A stretch of DNA of 64,000 bases from Lachnospiraceae bacterium (GCA_017936785.1 JAGBEV010000020.1:1-64000); one strand, 5' to 3'; positions 43,379 to 53,012 are shown, counted from the stretch's first letter. The notes: a model not told the origin generated them from the letters alone. A program made the numbers and translations.

Positions 43379-46132
43379 TTATTTTTTTATTTCCTTTTTT
43401 GAAAATCCCAGCAGCAACATGAAACCGCCCAGGGCACCAAGCCCAACAGCCAGTATCCATCTGATATCCAGATAATCTCCTGTATCCGGGGTATCATCAA
43501 GACCTTCCCCATAGGTAGCCTTGCTTCTTTTCTCAGATATCCTGTCCTTTAATTCTCCCTGGGCACCATACAGCGCATAAGGAGAAAAATGCTCTACGTC
43601 AAAGGAAATATACTTCTTATTATCCTTTTCCAGCCATGTACAAAAGGTAATCTCCGGCTTGCCGTTTTCATCCAGACTGATCACGCAGATCTCATCATCC
43701 AGCAGTTCCGGCGGAACAGGCATGGTAATGGTCAATGGATTTTTCCCAAGCCTTGTAATGGGAATGGTATCTGTAGGATCGTACATGGACAAATCCATGG
43801 TAAAGCAATTCTCTTGATTGACTTCACCGTAATACGCTTCTATCTGTTCTTTTAATTTTCCCTCTCCCTGTCCCGGATTGGATAAATAAAAATGATATCC
43901 ATCTAAATTGACCGTAGAACCGTTCGCCGCAATATCAACGGAATCAGCCTCTATCCGGCTGTGATCGATCACCATCAGACCCTGTATGGAATTATCCGAT
44001 ACAGCCCCTTCTTCTGCAGGATATTCTGTTTTCTCCGTTGTTATGACAGGATATTTCTTTCCATAAACAAAAACATGATCGGGAATCTGCGCCATAGTCT
44101 GTGGAACAGTAGAAGCGACCACTTCTGCTTTCGGCTCATTGGCATTTCCGTTCAATACATATATCTGCCCTTCAAATCCCGGATAATCCCTGTCTAATAC
44201 CGTATTCTTAAGGTCATCCCCATCCAGTCCTTTGTTTACAACCGCTGCTGAAATGTCACTAAAGCAATTACCTCTATAACTGTCGTTGGTAAGCCGTGTA
44301 GCACTTTCTTCATAAGAAACCTTTGGAAGATCATTTCCCAAAAAGACAACGCAGTCTGTTTCTCCGGTTCCGCCAAAAGCCATCAGCCCTACTTCTTTTA
44401 CAGATGCCGGAATACGGACTGTTTCTATAGGACATCCATAAAACGCCCTGTCACGGATCTCTGTCAAAGCGCTTCCGCCGGATATATTTCTAAGCCCGCT
44501 GCAGCCGGAAAATGCTTCTTCCCCTACAACTTTAAGGCTGTCGGGAAGCGTTATCTGGGAAATTTCCGTATGGTCCTTAAATACCCCCGGCGCAATCCTT
44601 TTTACATTGGAAGGAATGGTTACCTGGGATGCGCTTCCTTTATATGCCAGAAGGATTCCGTCTCCCACTACAAGAAAGTTATTGACATCTGCCTGAAGCC
44701 AGTTATCCATCCATTTTGTATGTGCAAATGCATCCAGTCCGATTTCTGTCACCGAAGAAGGAATGGTAACTGCCGAAAGATCATCGCAATGATAGAAAGC
44801 TCCGTTACCGATAGACTCCACGCCTCTTGGAATCTCAACGAAAGTCAGCCCGCTTCTGGCAAACGCCAGTTCTTTGATCGTTTTTATACCTGAAGGAAAA
44901 GTAAATGACAATAAGGAGTCATCCTGATAAAATGCTTTGTACGCAATAGAATCTCCTCCTGCTACAGCCTGTGTATAATCCACCTGGTCCATGCCGGTTT
45001 CAGATACACTTTCCGCCGTATTTCCGGAATTTCCTCCATAAACGTTTCCCTGGGTGGAATCCATCAAGATGACTGCCTGCCTGGATACAACCTTTGTTCT
45101 GCCCAAAACTCCGGGACTGTCAACATCCCACTCCACATAATTTTCCACATCAGAAACATTGGGCTTTGATTCTCGTTCCTTCTCTTCTTCCTGGACATCC
45201 TGTACCCAATGGGGATTCACATTACTGCTGCTCTCATACTCTGTTTTTGATGCATGATCTGCCTCAAATTCATCAAAAAAATCTGCAGCAGGTGTTCCCT
45301 CATCAGCTATGATATTCAAATTATAACATCCATCAAATGCCGTTGGATCAATGGTTGTAACCGAAGGCGGGATGGAAACATCCTTTAGATTTCTGCAATC
45401 CTCAAAGGCTTTTGTCCCAATATAATTCACACTGTATGGCAGCGTGATACTCTTTAAGCCTGCAGCATTTGAAAAAGCATAATCTCCGATTTTTTCCAAA
45501 TGACTGCTGACCCCGATCTCTTCCAGATTTTCACAGCCCCAAAAAGCATATTTTTTGATCTCTGTTACTGTATTCGGCATTACATAGGTACTCTTTTCCC
45601 TTCCTGCCAGAACCTGATAGATTGCCGTTTTATCATCATTATAAAGAATGCCGTCTTCACAAATAAAATTGGGATTTCCCTTCTTGATGGTAATGGTCTT
45701 CAGATCGTCACAGCCTGCAAAAGCGCTGGTTCCGATTTGTGTTACCGATGCCGGAATTGTCACAGCAGACAGGTTATCACAGTCCGCAAACACTCCGTTT
45801 CCAATGGTCCTGACGCCATCAGGCAGAATTATCCTGTTCAAATATCGGCAGCCGCTGAACGCACCGTCTTCTATTGTTTCCAGGCTATTTGGCAGTGTCA
45901 CATAAGATAAAGAGGTGCAGTCAGCAAAAGCCTCTGCACCGATGGTCTTGACTCCGGCAGGAACAGACACGGACGTAGCCGTGCCTGTATATTTTACCAA
46001 TTTATCTCCATCCATCATAAATCCGTTATTGGATGGACTTGTTGCATTGATTCCCCATGGTGGAATCTGTGTCAATACAACTGCCAGTACAAGAAAGACC
46101 GTTCCCAGCAGTTTTAATATATGTTTCTTCAT
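43379..46132 (-). CDS. Surface protein with BspA-type leucine-rich repeats
   Basis: 917 residues. An N-terminal signal segment (residues 1-28) is followed by repeats of the BspA/LRR_5 form I-G-x-x-A-F-x-x-C-x-x-L-x-x-(V/I)-x-(L/I)-P (for example LETIEDGAFSGCRYLNRIIL and VTQIGTSAFAGCDDLKTITI). A long charged linker (EEEKERESKPNV) splits the two repeat blocks. The C terminus has DDTPDTGD, a hydrophobic helix (WILAVGLGALGGFMLLLGF) and a basic tail (SKKEIKK), the layout of a sortase-anchored protein. Transcribed nine bases behind the larger partner gene; the sortase gene is two genes upstream. Confidence 0.85.
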   Translation of the reverse strand: MKKHILKLLGTVFLVLAVVLTQIPPWGINATSPSNNGFMMDGDKLVKYTGTATSVSVPAGVKTIGAEAFADCTSLSYVTLPNSLETIEDGAFSGCRYLNRIILPDGVRTIGNGVFADCDNLSAVTIPASVTQIGTSAFAGCDDLKTITIKKGNPNFICEDGILYNDDKTAIYQVLAGREKSTYVMPNTVTEIKKYAFWGCENLEEIGVSSHLEKIGDYAFSNAAGLKSITLPYSVNYIGTKAFEDCRNLKDVSIPPSVTTIDPTAFDGCYNLNIIADEGTPAADFFDEFEADHASKTEYESSSNVNPHWVQDVQEEEKERESKPNVSDVENYVEWDVDSPGVLGRTKVVSRQAVILMDSTQGNVYGGNSGNTAESVSETGMDQVDYTQAVAGGDSIAYKAFYQDDSLLSFTFPSGIKTIKELAFARSGLTFVEIPRGVESIGNGAFYHCDDLSAVTIPSSVTEIGLDAFAHTKWMDNWLQADVNNFLVVGDGILLAYKGSASQVTIPSNVKRIAPGVFKDHTEISQITLPDSLKVVGEEAFSGCSGLRNISGGSALTEIRDRAFYGCPIETVRIPASVKEVGLMAFGGTGETDCVVFLGNDLPKVSYEESATRLTNDSYRGNCFSDISAAVVNKGLDGDDLKNTVLDRDYPGFEGQIYVLNGNANEPKAEVVASTVPQTMAQIPDHVFVYGKKYPVITTEKTEYPAEEGAVSDNSIQGLMVIDHSRIEADSVDIAANGSTVNLDGYHFYLSNPGQGEGKLKEQIEAYYGEVNQENCFTMDLSMYDPTDTIPITRLGKNPLTITMPVPPELLDDEICVISLDENGKPEITFCTWLEKDNKKYISFDVEHFSPYALYGAQGELKDRISEKRSKATYGEGLDDTPDTGDYLDIRWILAVGLGALGGFMLLLGFSKKEIKK

Positions 46133-46140
46133 AGCCGCTC

Positions 46141-49100
46141 CTAACCGGGAATTACCTTAACAACCCTTCTCTTGCTTCCTTTCATAAAGAACAGCATTAC
46201 TGACATCAGCGCAAGACCGATGGACAAAAACCATTTCGGATGAATGGGATCTCCTGTAACCGGTGTGGAATCAATAGTTCCATTAGCAGACATATTATCC
46301 AGATCCACATAGATCGTATATGGTGAAAAATGTGTTGCTACAAAGGAAATACAGGGAACTCCGTCAATGGTAGTAAAGTTTGCCTGAAGTTTTTCTAATG
46401 TATTGTTATTGATAACGGCTCCTGCCTTGTTATTTCCTGCATAGGATGCAAGGGCATCCGGGATCGGCATGGTAATCTTTACACTGATTCCGTCCGTATT
46501 CTGGATCTTGGTTGTACCGGTCTTATCATATAGACTGATATCCATGGCAAAATATCTGATATTATCCAGCGAGCCATATTCATTCAGCAATGCCTGTTCA
46601 ACTGCATTTCTGGCAGCTTCGCTATCCGTGATCTTAACAATGTAATCGTCTGAAGAACCATTGACAGTTGCGGAAACCAGATTGGAATTGGAAATGCCGC
46701 TCTTATTAACGTTTACCTTAGTTCCGCTATTGGTCCTGTTGGCATTGTTTCCGCTGACAGATCCCTTATTAGGGCTGCTGGAACCGCTTCCATTAGAACC
46801 GTTGCTGCCATTGTTTCCATTGCTTCCGTTAGCGCCATTGGCTCCATTGTTAGTTCCGTTACCGCCATTGGAACCGTTCGCTCCGTTATTGCCATTAGAA
46901 CCATTGTTTCCGTTATTGCCGTCATTACCATTATTGCCGTTATTGCCGTCATTTCCGGTATTATCGGAAGAACCGCGCTTATACTGGGCATATACGTTCG
47001 TATCTTCAATAATATTGTCAAATTCAGGCAGCCATCCCGTAAAGGTATAGCCCTCCCTCTCAGGAACTGTGGAAGGCGCTTTTGCAGCATCTCCTTCACG
47101 GACCTTCTGGGTGCTGATCTTCAAAGAACCATCATAATTATAGAAGGTAACTGTATAAATGGGTCTGTTATCAACCGGTTCTTCCGGAGCCGGTTCATAC
47201 TCAGCTTTTACCTGCAGATTGCTGGTAATATTCTTATAATCCGGGAACCAGCCTGTATGTACCCAACCTTCTCTTTCCGGTGCTTCCGGCGGTACTGCGT
47301 CCCCTCCATGTTTTACGGTCTGGGTATCTAACAGCACAGAGCCATCATAATTATAAAATTCCACCGTATATTCAGGTATCTCTATTCTCTTAACAGTAAA
47401 TCCATAATGATTTGCATATGTATAAGCTGTGGAAGGGTTTTCACATTCAATGATCAAACCCGGTATCAGCTCAGTCTCACCGGTTTCCTCGTCAACAAGT
47501 ACAAAAGCATTTCCCGAAATAAAGGAAGTCTTTTCCGGTATCTTGATACCCGTAAGGGCTGTATTTCTAAATGCGTAATCACCGATATCTTCTGTCTGGT
47601 CAGATACTTCACAATAATACAGATTTTTGCAATTGTTAAAACAATACTCAGGAATTGCCTTCAAAGGTGCACTTCCGAATAACACCTGTTTAATCGACTC
47701 ACAGCCTTCAAAAGCTCTTGGTGCAATTTCGGATACATTTGCCAATTCTTCTTCACTGATGGTACTGGTGGATACCTTATCGCCTCTAAGCTCCAGACAT
47801 TCTACAATTCTCTGGGTTCCGTCATCCTTCTTTTCATAAATGATGCCATTATTACAGGAGAATTTAGGACTTCCCGAAAAATCTACACCTTCCAGGGCAG
47901 AACACTTATAAAACGGCAGGGAATCCATTTCCTCAAGGGTTTCAGGCAGGATCACCGTTGTAAGCAGATCATCATCCTCAAATACCTTTGCTCCGATCCG
48001 CTCTCCGCCTTCTTCCTCAGAGCTTCTCATAATAAAGGATTTCAGACTGCTGCAGCCTGCAAATGCTCCGTCAGGCACATCCGTTACGGAATTTAATATC
48101 ACGCTGTTAATGTATTCATTTCCCTTATATACATCTGCATTCATATTGTAGACGCCTTCAGGAATCGTTGCTCTTAATACAGCATCCACGACAGCTGCTT
48201 CATTGTCAGAATATGTAACATTGGCATTGTTGCCGGAAACCTGGATCTGTCTGTATTTAGCATAAGCGCTTCTTACGATTTCATTCTGTTTTTCTTTTAA
48301 TTCCGGATTAGATGTCAGGCTGTAATCACCTGTTGCAAAATCCTCTTCAAAATCAGGCGCATCTACCAAAGTAGGAGTCGCTTTTATTACCTGTCCGGTG
48401 GTTTCATCCTTTTCAACTACCAGTTCAACCTGCAGATTGTAAGGGAACGGGCTGGTATAAGAAATATATTTGGTTCCCTTGGGATTGTCAGGGTCATTAT
48501 AATTATTTCCCTCTGTCATGGCATACAGGAATGGCTCGCTTTCAACACCTTCTCTGCTGATGGTTCCCACAAAATGGAGTTTAATATCTCCATCCATGGT
48601 TTCCGTATAAAATGCCTTGTCTCCGATTTCCTTAACTGACATGGCATTGGCAAACTCTACCTCTGATAACGCTTCACACCCGTTAAACGCCATAGCACCA
48701 ATAGATTCCATAGCTTCCGGAATATATACATACTCTATTTCACCTTTCCTTTTATATTCTGAAAGGAAAGTAGCATCCAATCCTTTAATGGAAATACCGC
48801 CGATCATTCCCGGAATATTTAAAATAGAGGTGTCAGCATTTTCATCATATAGCTGGATATACTTCAGATTTCCATAATTTGTATATGCCCCGTTGGCATC
48901 TCTTTCTCTCTGCACAATAAAGAGATAATTATCCTGTGCCCTCTCATAAAGACCTTCATAATCGGCACCCTCATCCCATTTTATGGTATATTCGTGCCTG
49001 CAGGCATATTTATATGCCTCTGAAGAACGTGAGCTGATAATACAGAATTTATCGCCTAAAGTAGGTTCTCCAATGGGGACATTATAACCCAGATTCGTTT

Positions 49101-50466
49101 TACCAAAGGTACAATTTTCAATATCTCCTTCACAATTACCGGGTTCATGGCCGCATTCAAATTTCATACTGTTATTGGGCACTGTTACCGTTAACAAACT
49201 GGAACAGCCCTTTACATTACTTGCCGCAAAAACACCATTACAGTTAGGCAGTGTCAATTCCTTCAGGCTTTTACAGTCACGGAACCAGTGTGCCGCATTG
49301 CTGACATCAACTGAATTTTCCTGAGAACCTTTTAAATTTCGCGGTAAATATACACGCTGTAAATTCTCACAGCCCCAAAAGGCGCCTTCACCCAATGTAT
49401 TTAAATTTGTATTTCCGTTTGCACTTTGTATCTCACCGTTGATCATTCTGTCGTGACCATACAGATTTGCTTCATTAAGCCCTGTACAGTTCATAAAGCA
49501 TCCTGCACCGATGATCTGTACCTGGTCCGGTATATCCACACTGTACAGATCCACACAATTGGCAAAAGCATAATTGCCGATCTTCGACAACTGTGTAGCA
49601 TCTGAATCGCTGAAATCTGCTAAAGTTACAGAAGAAAGAAAATTACAGTTTTCAAAAGCACGATTGCCAATTGCGCTTACATTATTGCCAAGATTTACAT
49701 TTCTCACACTGCACTTTTTAAAAGCATTATCACCAATCGCAGCAAGATTTGCCTCGATCACAAGCGTACTGAAACGCTGTGCCCCTTCAAAAACACCTAC
49801 TCCATCATTAACATACTGTCCTGTTACTGCAGCCACATCGCCTTTAATATCTAATTGATATCTGGTACTTCCGATATACCTTATGGTCAAAACCAGTTGT
49901 TCTTTCTCATTTCCATTTTCATCATATAAGGTCCGTCCATTCCATGCCGCTTTATCTTTGGCAAGACACAGCTTAAGCTTATCTGTAGGAAAAACGGCAT
50001 TCTCGGAAACATCCAATTCCACACCATCAGGTAAGTAATAAAGGGGACTTTCATTTCCAAAAACAGCTCCCAGATAATGAGTCTGCGCTTCTGCATCATA
50101 ATCAACATACTGATATGCCGCAATTTCCTTATCAATTTTCAAAACCGACAGTTCGTCGCCATTTACATTATAATAAACTACAACGCCTGCCCCTTCATCT
50201 GTACCGCTTGTAACACGGGCTACACCAAATACTCCGTCTTCCCTGTAAAATACAGGATTATTATTATCTGCATAATTGGGTATTTCAACATCAATGGGAC
50301 ATTCATTTAATTGAATCTGATCTGCATCTACCGCTTCCACATCTTTTACAGGAATCGCCGCAACGATCAGTGCCGATATCATAAAAATGCCGGATAACGT
50401 TCCCAGAACGGTTCTCCTTATTTTATTTGTCTTTCCCTTTGACTTTCCCGCTTTCATTTTAGCCAT
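46141..50466 (-). CDS. Large surface protein with BspA-type repeats, InlB-type repeats and Asn/Gly linker
   Basis: 1441 residues from the ATG at 50466 (GGAG seven bases away). A basic start and signal segment (TVLGTLSGIFMISALIVAAI), many BspA/LRR_5 repeats (LAAIGDNAFKKCSVRNVNLG; IGNYAFANCVDLYSVDIPDQ) to about residue 1050, then two InlB B-repeat/Flg_new-like units (YTVEFYNYDGSVLL...GWFPDY and YTVTFYNYDGSLKI...GWLPEFDN), a Gly/Asn low-complexity linker, a conserved domain and a tail with STPVTGDP, a hydrophobic helix and KGSKRRVV. The layout suggests a sortase-anchored adhesin with a stretchable stalk. Confidence 0.85.
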   Translation of the reverse strand: MAKMKAGKSKGKTNKIRRTVLGTLSGIFMISALIVAAIPVKDVEAVDADQIQLNECPIDVEIPNYADNNNPVFYREDGVFGVARVTSGTDEGAGVVVYYNVNGDELSVLKIDKEIAAYQYVDYDAEAQTHYLGAVFGNESPLYYLPDGVELDVSENAVFPTDKLKLCLAKDKAAWNGRTLYDENGNEKEQLVLTIRYIGSTRYQLDIKGDVAAVTGQYVNDGVGVFEGAQRFSTLVIEANLAAIGDNAFKKCSVRNVNLGNNVSAIGNRAFENCNFLSSVTLADFSDSDATQLSKIGNYAFANCVDLYSVDIPDQVQIIGAGCFMNCTGLNEANLYGHDRMINGEIQSANGNTNLNTLGEGAFWGCENLQRVYLPRNLKGSQENSVDVSNAAHWFRDCKSLKELTLPNCNGVFAASNVKGCSSLLTVTVPNNSMKFECGHEPGNCEGDIENCTFGKTNLGYNVPIGEPTLGDKFCIISSRSSEAYKYACRHEYTIKWDEGADYEGLYERAQDNYLFIVQRERDANGAYTNYGNLKYIQLYDENADTSILNIPGMIGGISIKGLDATFLSEYKRKGEIEYVYIPEAMESIGAMAFNGCEALSEVEFANAMSVKEIGDKAFYTETMDGDIKLHFVGTISREGVESEPFLYAMTEGNNYNDPDNPKGTKYISYTSPFPYNLQVELVVEKDETTGQVIKATPTLVDAPDFEEDFATGDYSLTSNPELKEKQNEIVRSAYAKYRQIQVSGNNANVTYSDNEAAVVDAVLRATIPEGVYNMNADVYKGNEYINSVILNSVTDVPDGAFAGCSSLKSFIMRSSEEEGGERIGAKVFEDDDLLTTVILPETLEEMDSLPFYKCSALEGVDFSGSPKFSCNNGIIYEKKDDGTQRIVECLELRGDKVSTSTISEEELANVSEIAPRAFEGCESIKQVLFGSAPLKAIPEYCFNNCKNLYYCEVSDQTEDIGDYAFRNTALTGIKIPEKTSFISGNAFVLVDEETGETELIPGLIIECENPSTAYTYANHYGFTVKRIEIPEYTVEFYNYDGSVLLDTQTVKHGGDAVPPEAPEREGWVHTGWFPDYKNITSNLQVKAEYEPAPEEPVDNRPIYTVTFYNYDGSLKISTQKVREGDAAKAPSTVPEREGYTFTGWLPEFDNIIEDTNVYAQYKRGSSDNTGNDGNNGNNGNDGNNGNNGSNGNNGANGSNGGNGTNNGANGANGSNGNNGSNGSNGSGSSSPNKGSVSGNNANRTNSGTKVNVNKSGISNSNLVSATVNGSSDDYIVKITDSEAARNAVEQALLNEYGSLDNIRYFAMDISLYDKTGTTKIQNTDGISVKITMPIPDALASYAGNNKAGAVINNNTLEKLQANFTTIDGVPCISFVATHFSPYTIYVDLDNMSANGTIDSTPVTGDPIHPKWFLSIGLALMSVMLFFMKGSKRRVVKVIPG
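46765..46971 (-). repeat. Asn/Gly/Ser-codon repeat within the surface protein gene
   Basis: Encodes repeats of (N)-G-N/S/A-x such as GNNGNNGND and GANGSNGGNG. In DNA this is a run of GTT, GCC, GTT, TCC-like triplets in imperfect repeat, prone to length change by slipped strand pairing. It corresponds to the flexible linker between the InlB-type units and the C-terminal domain. Confidence 0.7.
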
Positions 50467-50479
50467 AACTATTCTCCTT

Positions 50480-51583
50480 TTATTCTTCCACACGCTTTGC
50501 AACAACGACAAAACGTCCGTCTTCTTCCTCGTAATCACATGTAGATAAAGTCAGAAGCTGGTCTCCGTAGCTGGCAGTCACTCCCGTATCATACAAAGAG
50601 ATTTCCGCCATTTCCTTCATATAAGAATCAAATTCCTCTTCCGAATTTGCCTCAATAAACTGATAGTACTTAAAAACCACTTCATCCTTCCGGTATACCC
50701 TGGAGCGGAACACATACATCACTTCATAGATACCCTCTTCATAAATGGTATCGAATTCAATGATCTTATGTTTCTCATAAAACTTTTCACTGGCATACTG
50801 GTCCAGGGAACCGAACATTTTACCGGAACGCATATTGTGACCATAAATGATAAAATTGGTACTGGGCAGCTTAATATCACATGCTGTATCCATAAATAAT
50901 GTACCATTCCGGTCCTCTTCCAAATTTATATTATGATTTTGATAATATTCATTATCTCCTGTCTGCATTACAGGATAATCAATTATTGTATCGGCAATTT
51001 TCAGCCATCCGATTAGGTTTTGGTTCTGATGATATAAAGATTTATATTGTTCCAGCACTTTAAAGTATCTGGTTTCATCCCCTATCTGCTCTTCAACGAT
51101 CTGATCCTCATACATATTGTTGACCGTTTCGTTTTCCTTGATCTTGGCAAGGCGTGCATTTTCCCTGTCCACCCTGATAGATTCATAACAGTAAAATCCA
51201 AAATATCCCAGACAGGATATTGCCACCAATAACAGAACAAACATGGAAATCTTACGAAAAGCCATTTCTTTTTTTGTAAGAACAACAACCTTTTTCGTTT
51301 TCTTTTTCCCTTTGCGATGTTCCGAAGCCTTGGGGTTTTTCTTTCCGGTCAAGCCTTTGTTTTCTGTATTTTTTCTATTCTCGCGCTCTCTTGCCTTTAT
51401 CTGCTCTGCCCGCTCATAAATCATATCATCAAATTTTCTTCCCTGAGGGGATTCAAATTCGATTTCTCCATTCTGCAGGGCGGAAAAAAGCGCCAGTATA
51501 TCCTCATCTTTGTTCAGATCATACTTTTGTCTGATCAGTCTGATCTTTTCCTGATCTGCCTCTATGTAGCCTTGCACAGACAT
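50480..51583 (-). CDS. srtB: Class B sortase
   Basis: 367 residues from the ATG at 51583, GGAG eight bases away; the longer frame begins with GTG and lacks a site. One N-terminal cytoplasmic part (about 110 residues, charged, KKTKKVV), a single membrane helix (ISMFVLLLVAISCLGYFGFYCY) and a catalytic domain with IIDYPVMQTGDNEYYQNHN, His in IIYGHNMRSGKMFG, Cys in LTLSTCDYEEEDGRFVVVAKR and the Arg four residues on. Sortases join a cleaved sorting motif to the wall. The 13-base gap to the next gene, and the shared TPxTGD motif in the next two products, suggest a dedicated sortase-substrate set. Confidence 0.93.
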   Translation of the reverse strand: MSVQGYIEADQEKIRLIRQKYDLNKDEDILALFSALQNGEIEFESPQGRKFDDMIYERAEQIKARERENRKNTENKGLTGKKNPKASEHRKGKKKTKKVVVLTKKEMAFRKISMFVLLLVAISCLGYFGFYCYESIRVDRENARLAKIKENETVNNMYEDQIVEEQIGDETRYFKVLEQYKSLYHQNQNLIGWLKIADTIIDYPVMQTGDNEYYQNHNINLEEDRNGTLFMDTACDIKLPSTNFIIYGHNMRSGKMFGSLDQYASEKFYEKHKIIEFDTIYEEGIYEVMYVFRSRVYRKDEVVFKYYQFIEANSEEEFDSYMKEMAEISLYDTGVTASYGDQLLTLSTCDYEEEDGRFVVVAKRVEE

Positions 51584-51646
51584 CTTACTATCTCCATTCT
51601 GCACACTTAGCACAATTTTATCTATACTATTTCTATTTTACTATAT

Positions 51647-51663
51647 CTTGAAATATATTCAAG
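51647..51663. repeat. AT-rich palindrome upstream of srtB
   Basis: CTTGAAATATATTCAAG, with 6-base arms and an AT-rich centre, lies 64 bases before the srtB start and 137 before the plus-strand Cys-rich gene. It may be an operator for srtB; no protein is known. Confidence 0.35.
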
Positions 51664-51743
51664 CCCCAACCCACATATTGTACGCAAATTTTCTTTCCAA
51701 AAATATCCTTAAAAAAAGGAAAATTCCTTACAAATTATGGGTA

Positions 51744-51770
51744 ACAGAGACATGCCGCCAACATAGTATA
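51744..51770 (+). promoter_or_regulatory. Sigma-K-like (mother-cell) promoter of the Cys-rich gene
   Basis: AC at 51744-51745, 16 bases, then CATAGTATA at 51762-51770, matching the sigma-K consensus AC-N16-CATAnnnTA of Bacillus. The ribosome site and start follow within 40 bases. This fits a spore-coat-type gene. Short consensus motifs can arise by chance. Confidence 0.45.
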
Positions 51771-51800
51771 AAGCATAAAAACAAATTTGGAGGCTCGATT

Positions 51801-52046
51801 ATGAGTGATTTAACAGCTAGCCAGTGCGGATGCGGTAACGACAACAACGGATGCTGCTCCAGCTTGATTTGGCTCATTCTCTTATTATGTATTTGTGGAA
51901 ACGGTAACGGAAACGGCTGCGGATGCGGATGCGGCGGCAATGGCCTTTTCGGCGGAAACGGCAATGGCTGCGGATGCGGATGCGAAAGCATCATTTTCAT
52001 CTTACTGATCTTATGCTGCTGCGGTGGTAACTCCTCCTGCTGCTAA
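51801..52046 (+). CDS. Cys/Gly-rich small protein (chorion-class high-cysteine type), possible spore coat protein
   Basis: 81 residues with 17 Cys. The ATG at 51801 has GGAGG seven bases upstream. Two hydrophobic stretches (LIWLILLLCIC and IIFILLILCCC) alternate with GNGNGNGCGCGCGG and GNGNGCGCGC repeats. Small cysteine/glycine proteins of this kind are annotated chorion-class high-cysteine proteins in Lachnospiraceae. A disulfide-linked coat or surface layer is plausible, and the sigma-K-like box fits a mother-cell role. An ORF extending upstream is only a frame extension. Confidence 0.7.
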   Translation: MSDLTASQCGCGNDNNGCCSSLIWLILLLCICGNGNGNGCGCGCGGNGLFGGNGNGCGCGCESIIFILLILCCCGGNSSCC

Positions 52047-52054
52047 TACCTGAC

Positions 52055-52085
52055 AAAGAAAGGGGCATTTTGTGCCCCTTTCTTT
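52055..52085 (+). terminator. Terminator after the Cys-rich gene
   Basis: AAAGAAAGGGGCA (52055-52067) and TGCCCCTTTCTTT (52073-52085) form a strong stem with a short loop and T-rich end. It separates the Cys-rich gene from the pair at 52247. Confidence 0.85.
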
Positions 52086-52246
52086 CTGTTGTCAGTCATG
52101 CAGAGGTAACTGCCGATGACAGGTCCTGTAGGTGTATGCCCTTTCCATCCCTGAACCGAATTCTCCAAAAACCCTTGGAGCCTTAGGGAATATGGAATAT
52201 TTTCCTTTGGCAGACAATAGTATAATAAAAAACAAAGGAGGACAAC

Positions 52247-52708
52247 ATGGATCAGGATGCCATCTGCGCTTTTGATACCTTATATACCAACCAACAGATT
52301 CAAATGCTGAAACTGGCAATGCCTCTTCTTCCGTCAGTCTACCGTTCCTTTCTTGCCATATATATCAAGTTTTTGGAATTACAGTATACCATGAGGATGG
52401 CAGGCAGCCTGCAGTTTCATCGAAATAAAGATGAGAAAGAAGAGCCTTTTTCACTGGATGCCAAATCCCTGGACCAATATTTTCAGAGCATTATGCCTTA
52501 TCTTTCCGACGACGACAAAGGAAAAATGCAGAAGATCAAAAATATGCTGCAGACTATGGAACAGTTTAAGCAAATGAAACCAATTCTGGAAATGATGTCC
52601 CAGACATCGGAATCCGGTCAGTCGGATGATGGTTATATGGACATCTTAAAGAGTTTTTTAAGCGAGGACCAGCTATTGATGTTCGATATGTTCAATTCTC
52701 AAAAATAA
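52247..52708 (+). CDS. Helical hypothetical protein, first of a pair
   Basis: 153 residues, mostly alpha, Met-rich C-terminal half (MEQFKQMKPILEMMSQTSESGQSDDGYM). No signal or membrane segment. Behind AGGAGG; the second gene starts ten bases after it. TATAAT at 52221 is a candidate -10, and GAATATT at 52195-52201 followed after 14 bases by AATAGTAT is a weak sigma-E-like alternative. No family recognised; a sporulation role is only a guess from neighbours. Confidence 0.6.
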   Translation: MDQDAICAFDTLYTNQQIQMLKLAMPLLPSVYRSFLAIYIKFLELQYTMRMAGSLQFHRNKDEKEEPFSLDAKSLDQYFQSIMPYLSDDDKGKMQKIKNMLQTMEQFKQMKPILEMMSQTSESGQSDDGYMDILKSFLSEDQLLMFDMFNSQK

Positions 52709-52718
52709 AGGAGGCACT

Positions 52719-52994
52719 ATGGCAAATCAGGACTGGATGCAGGATGCATCATTAAAAGACATTGATCCTTCCAAACTGGATTTTTTACAGAAGCTGGTAT
52801 TTGAAATGAACGGCTTAAGCGATAAAGAAAAACTGCCTTTTTTACTTGCCTTGGCAAACAGGGCAAAGAAGGAAAATATTTCTTTTACCCAGGAGGAAAT
52901 GGAAAGTATTATTGCTGTTTTAAAGAAACATAGTACGCCGGAAGAGGTCCGCAGAATGGATATGATGCTGCAGAAATTCAGAAGTGGGAAATAA
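52719..52994 (+). CDS. Small helical hypothetical protein, second of a pair
   Basis: 91 residues, helical, KLDFLQKLVFEMNGLSDKEKLPFLLAL, then KKENISFTQEEMESIIAVLKKHSTPEEVRRMDMML. Resembles small helical regulators in layout only. AGGAGG lies five bases before the ATG and it is coupled to the preceding gene by a ten-base gap. The pair is closed by a strong terminator. Function unknown. Confidence 0.6.
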   Translation: MANQDWMQDASLKDIDPSKLDFLQKLVFEMNGLSDKEKLPFLLALANRAKKENISFTQEEMESIIAVLKKHSTPEEVRRMDMMLQKFRSGK

Positions 52995-53012
52995 ATTGAT
53001 TCACTGTGGTGG

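Noticed and set aside
46765-46971. CRISPR-like repeats
   Set aside because: The repeats are triplet-scale, in frame and coding; no uniform repeats with unique spacers.
46661-47050. Leu/Pro-rich plus-strand frame opposite the Asn/Gly linker
   Set aside because: The composition is just the reverse complement of the linker codons.
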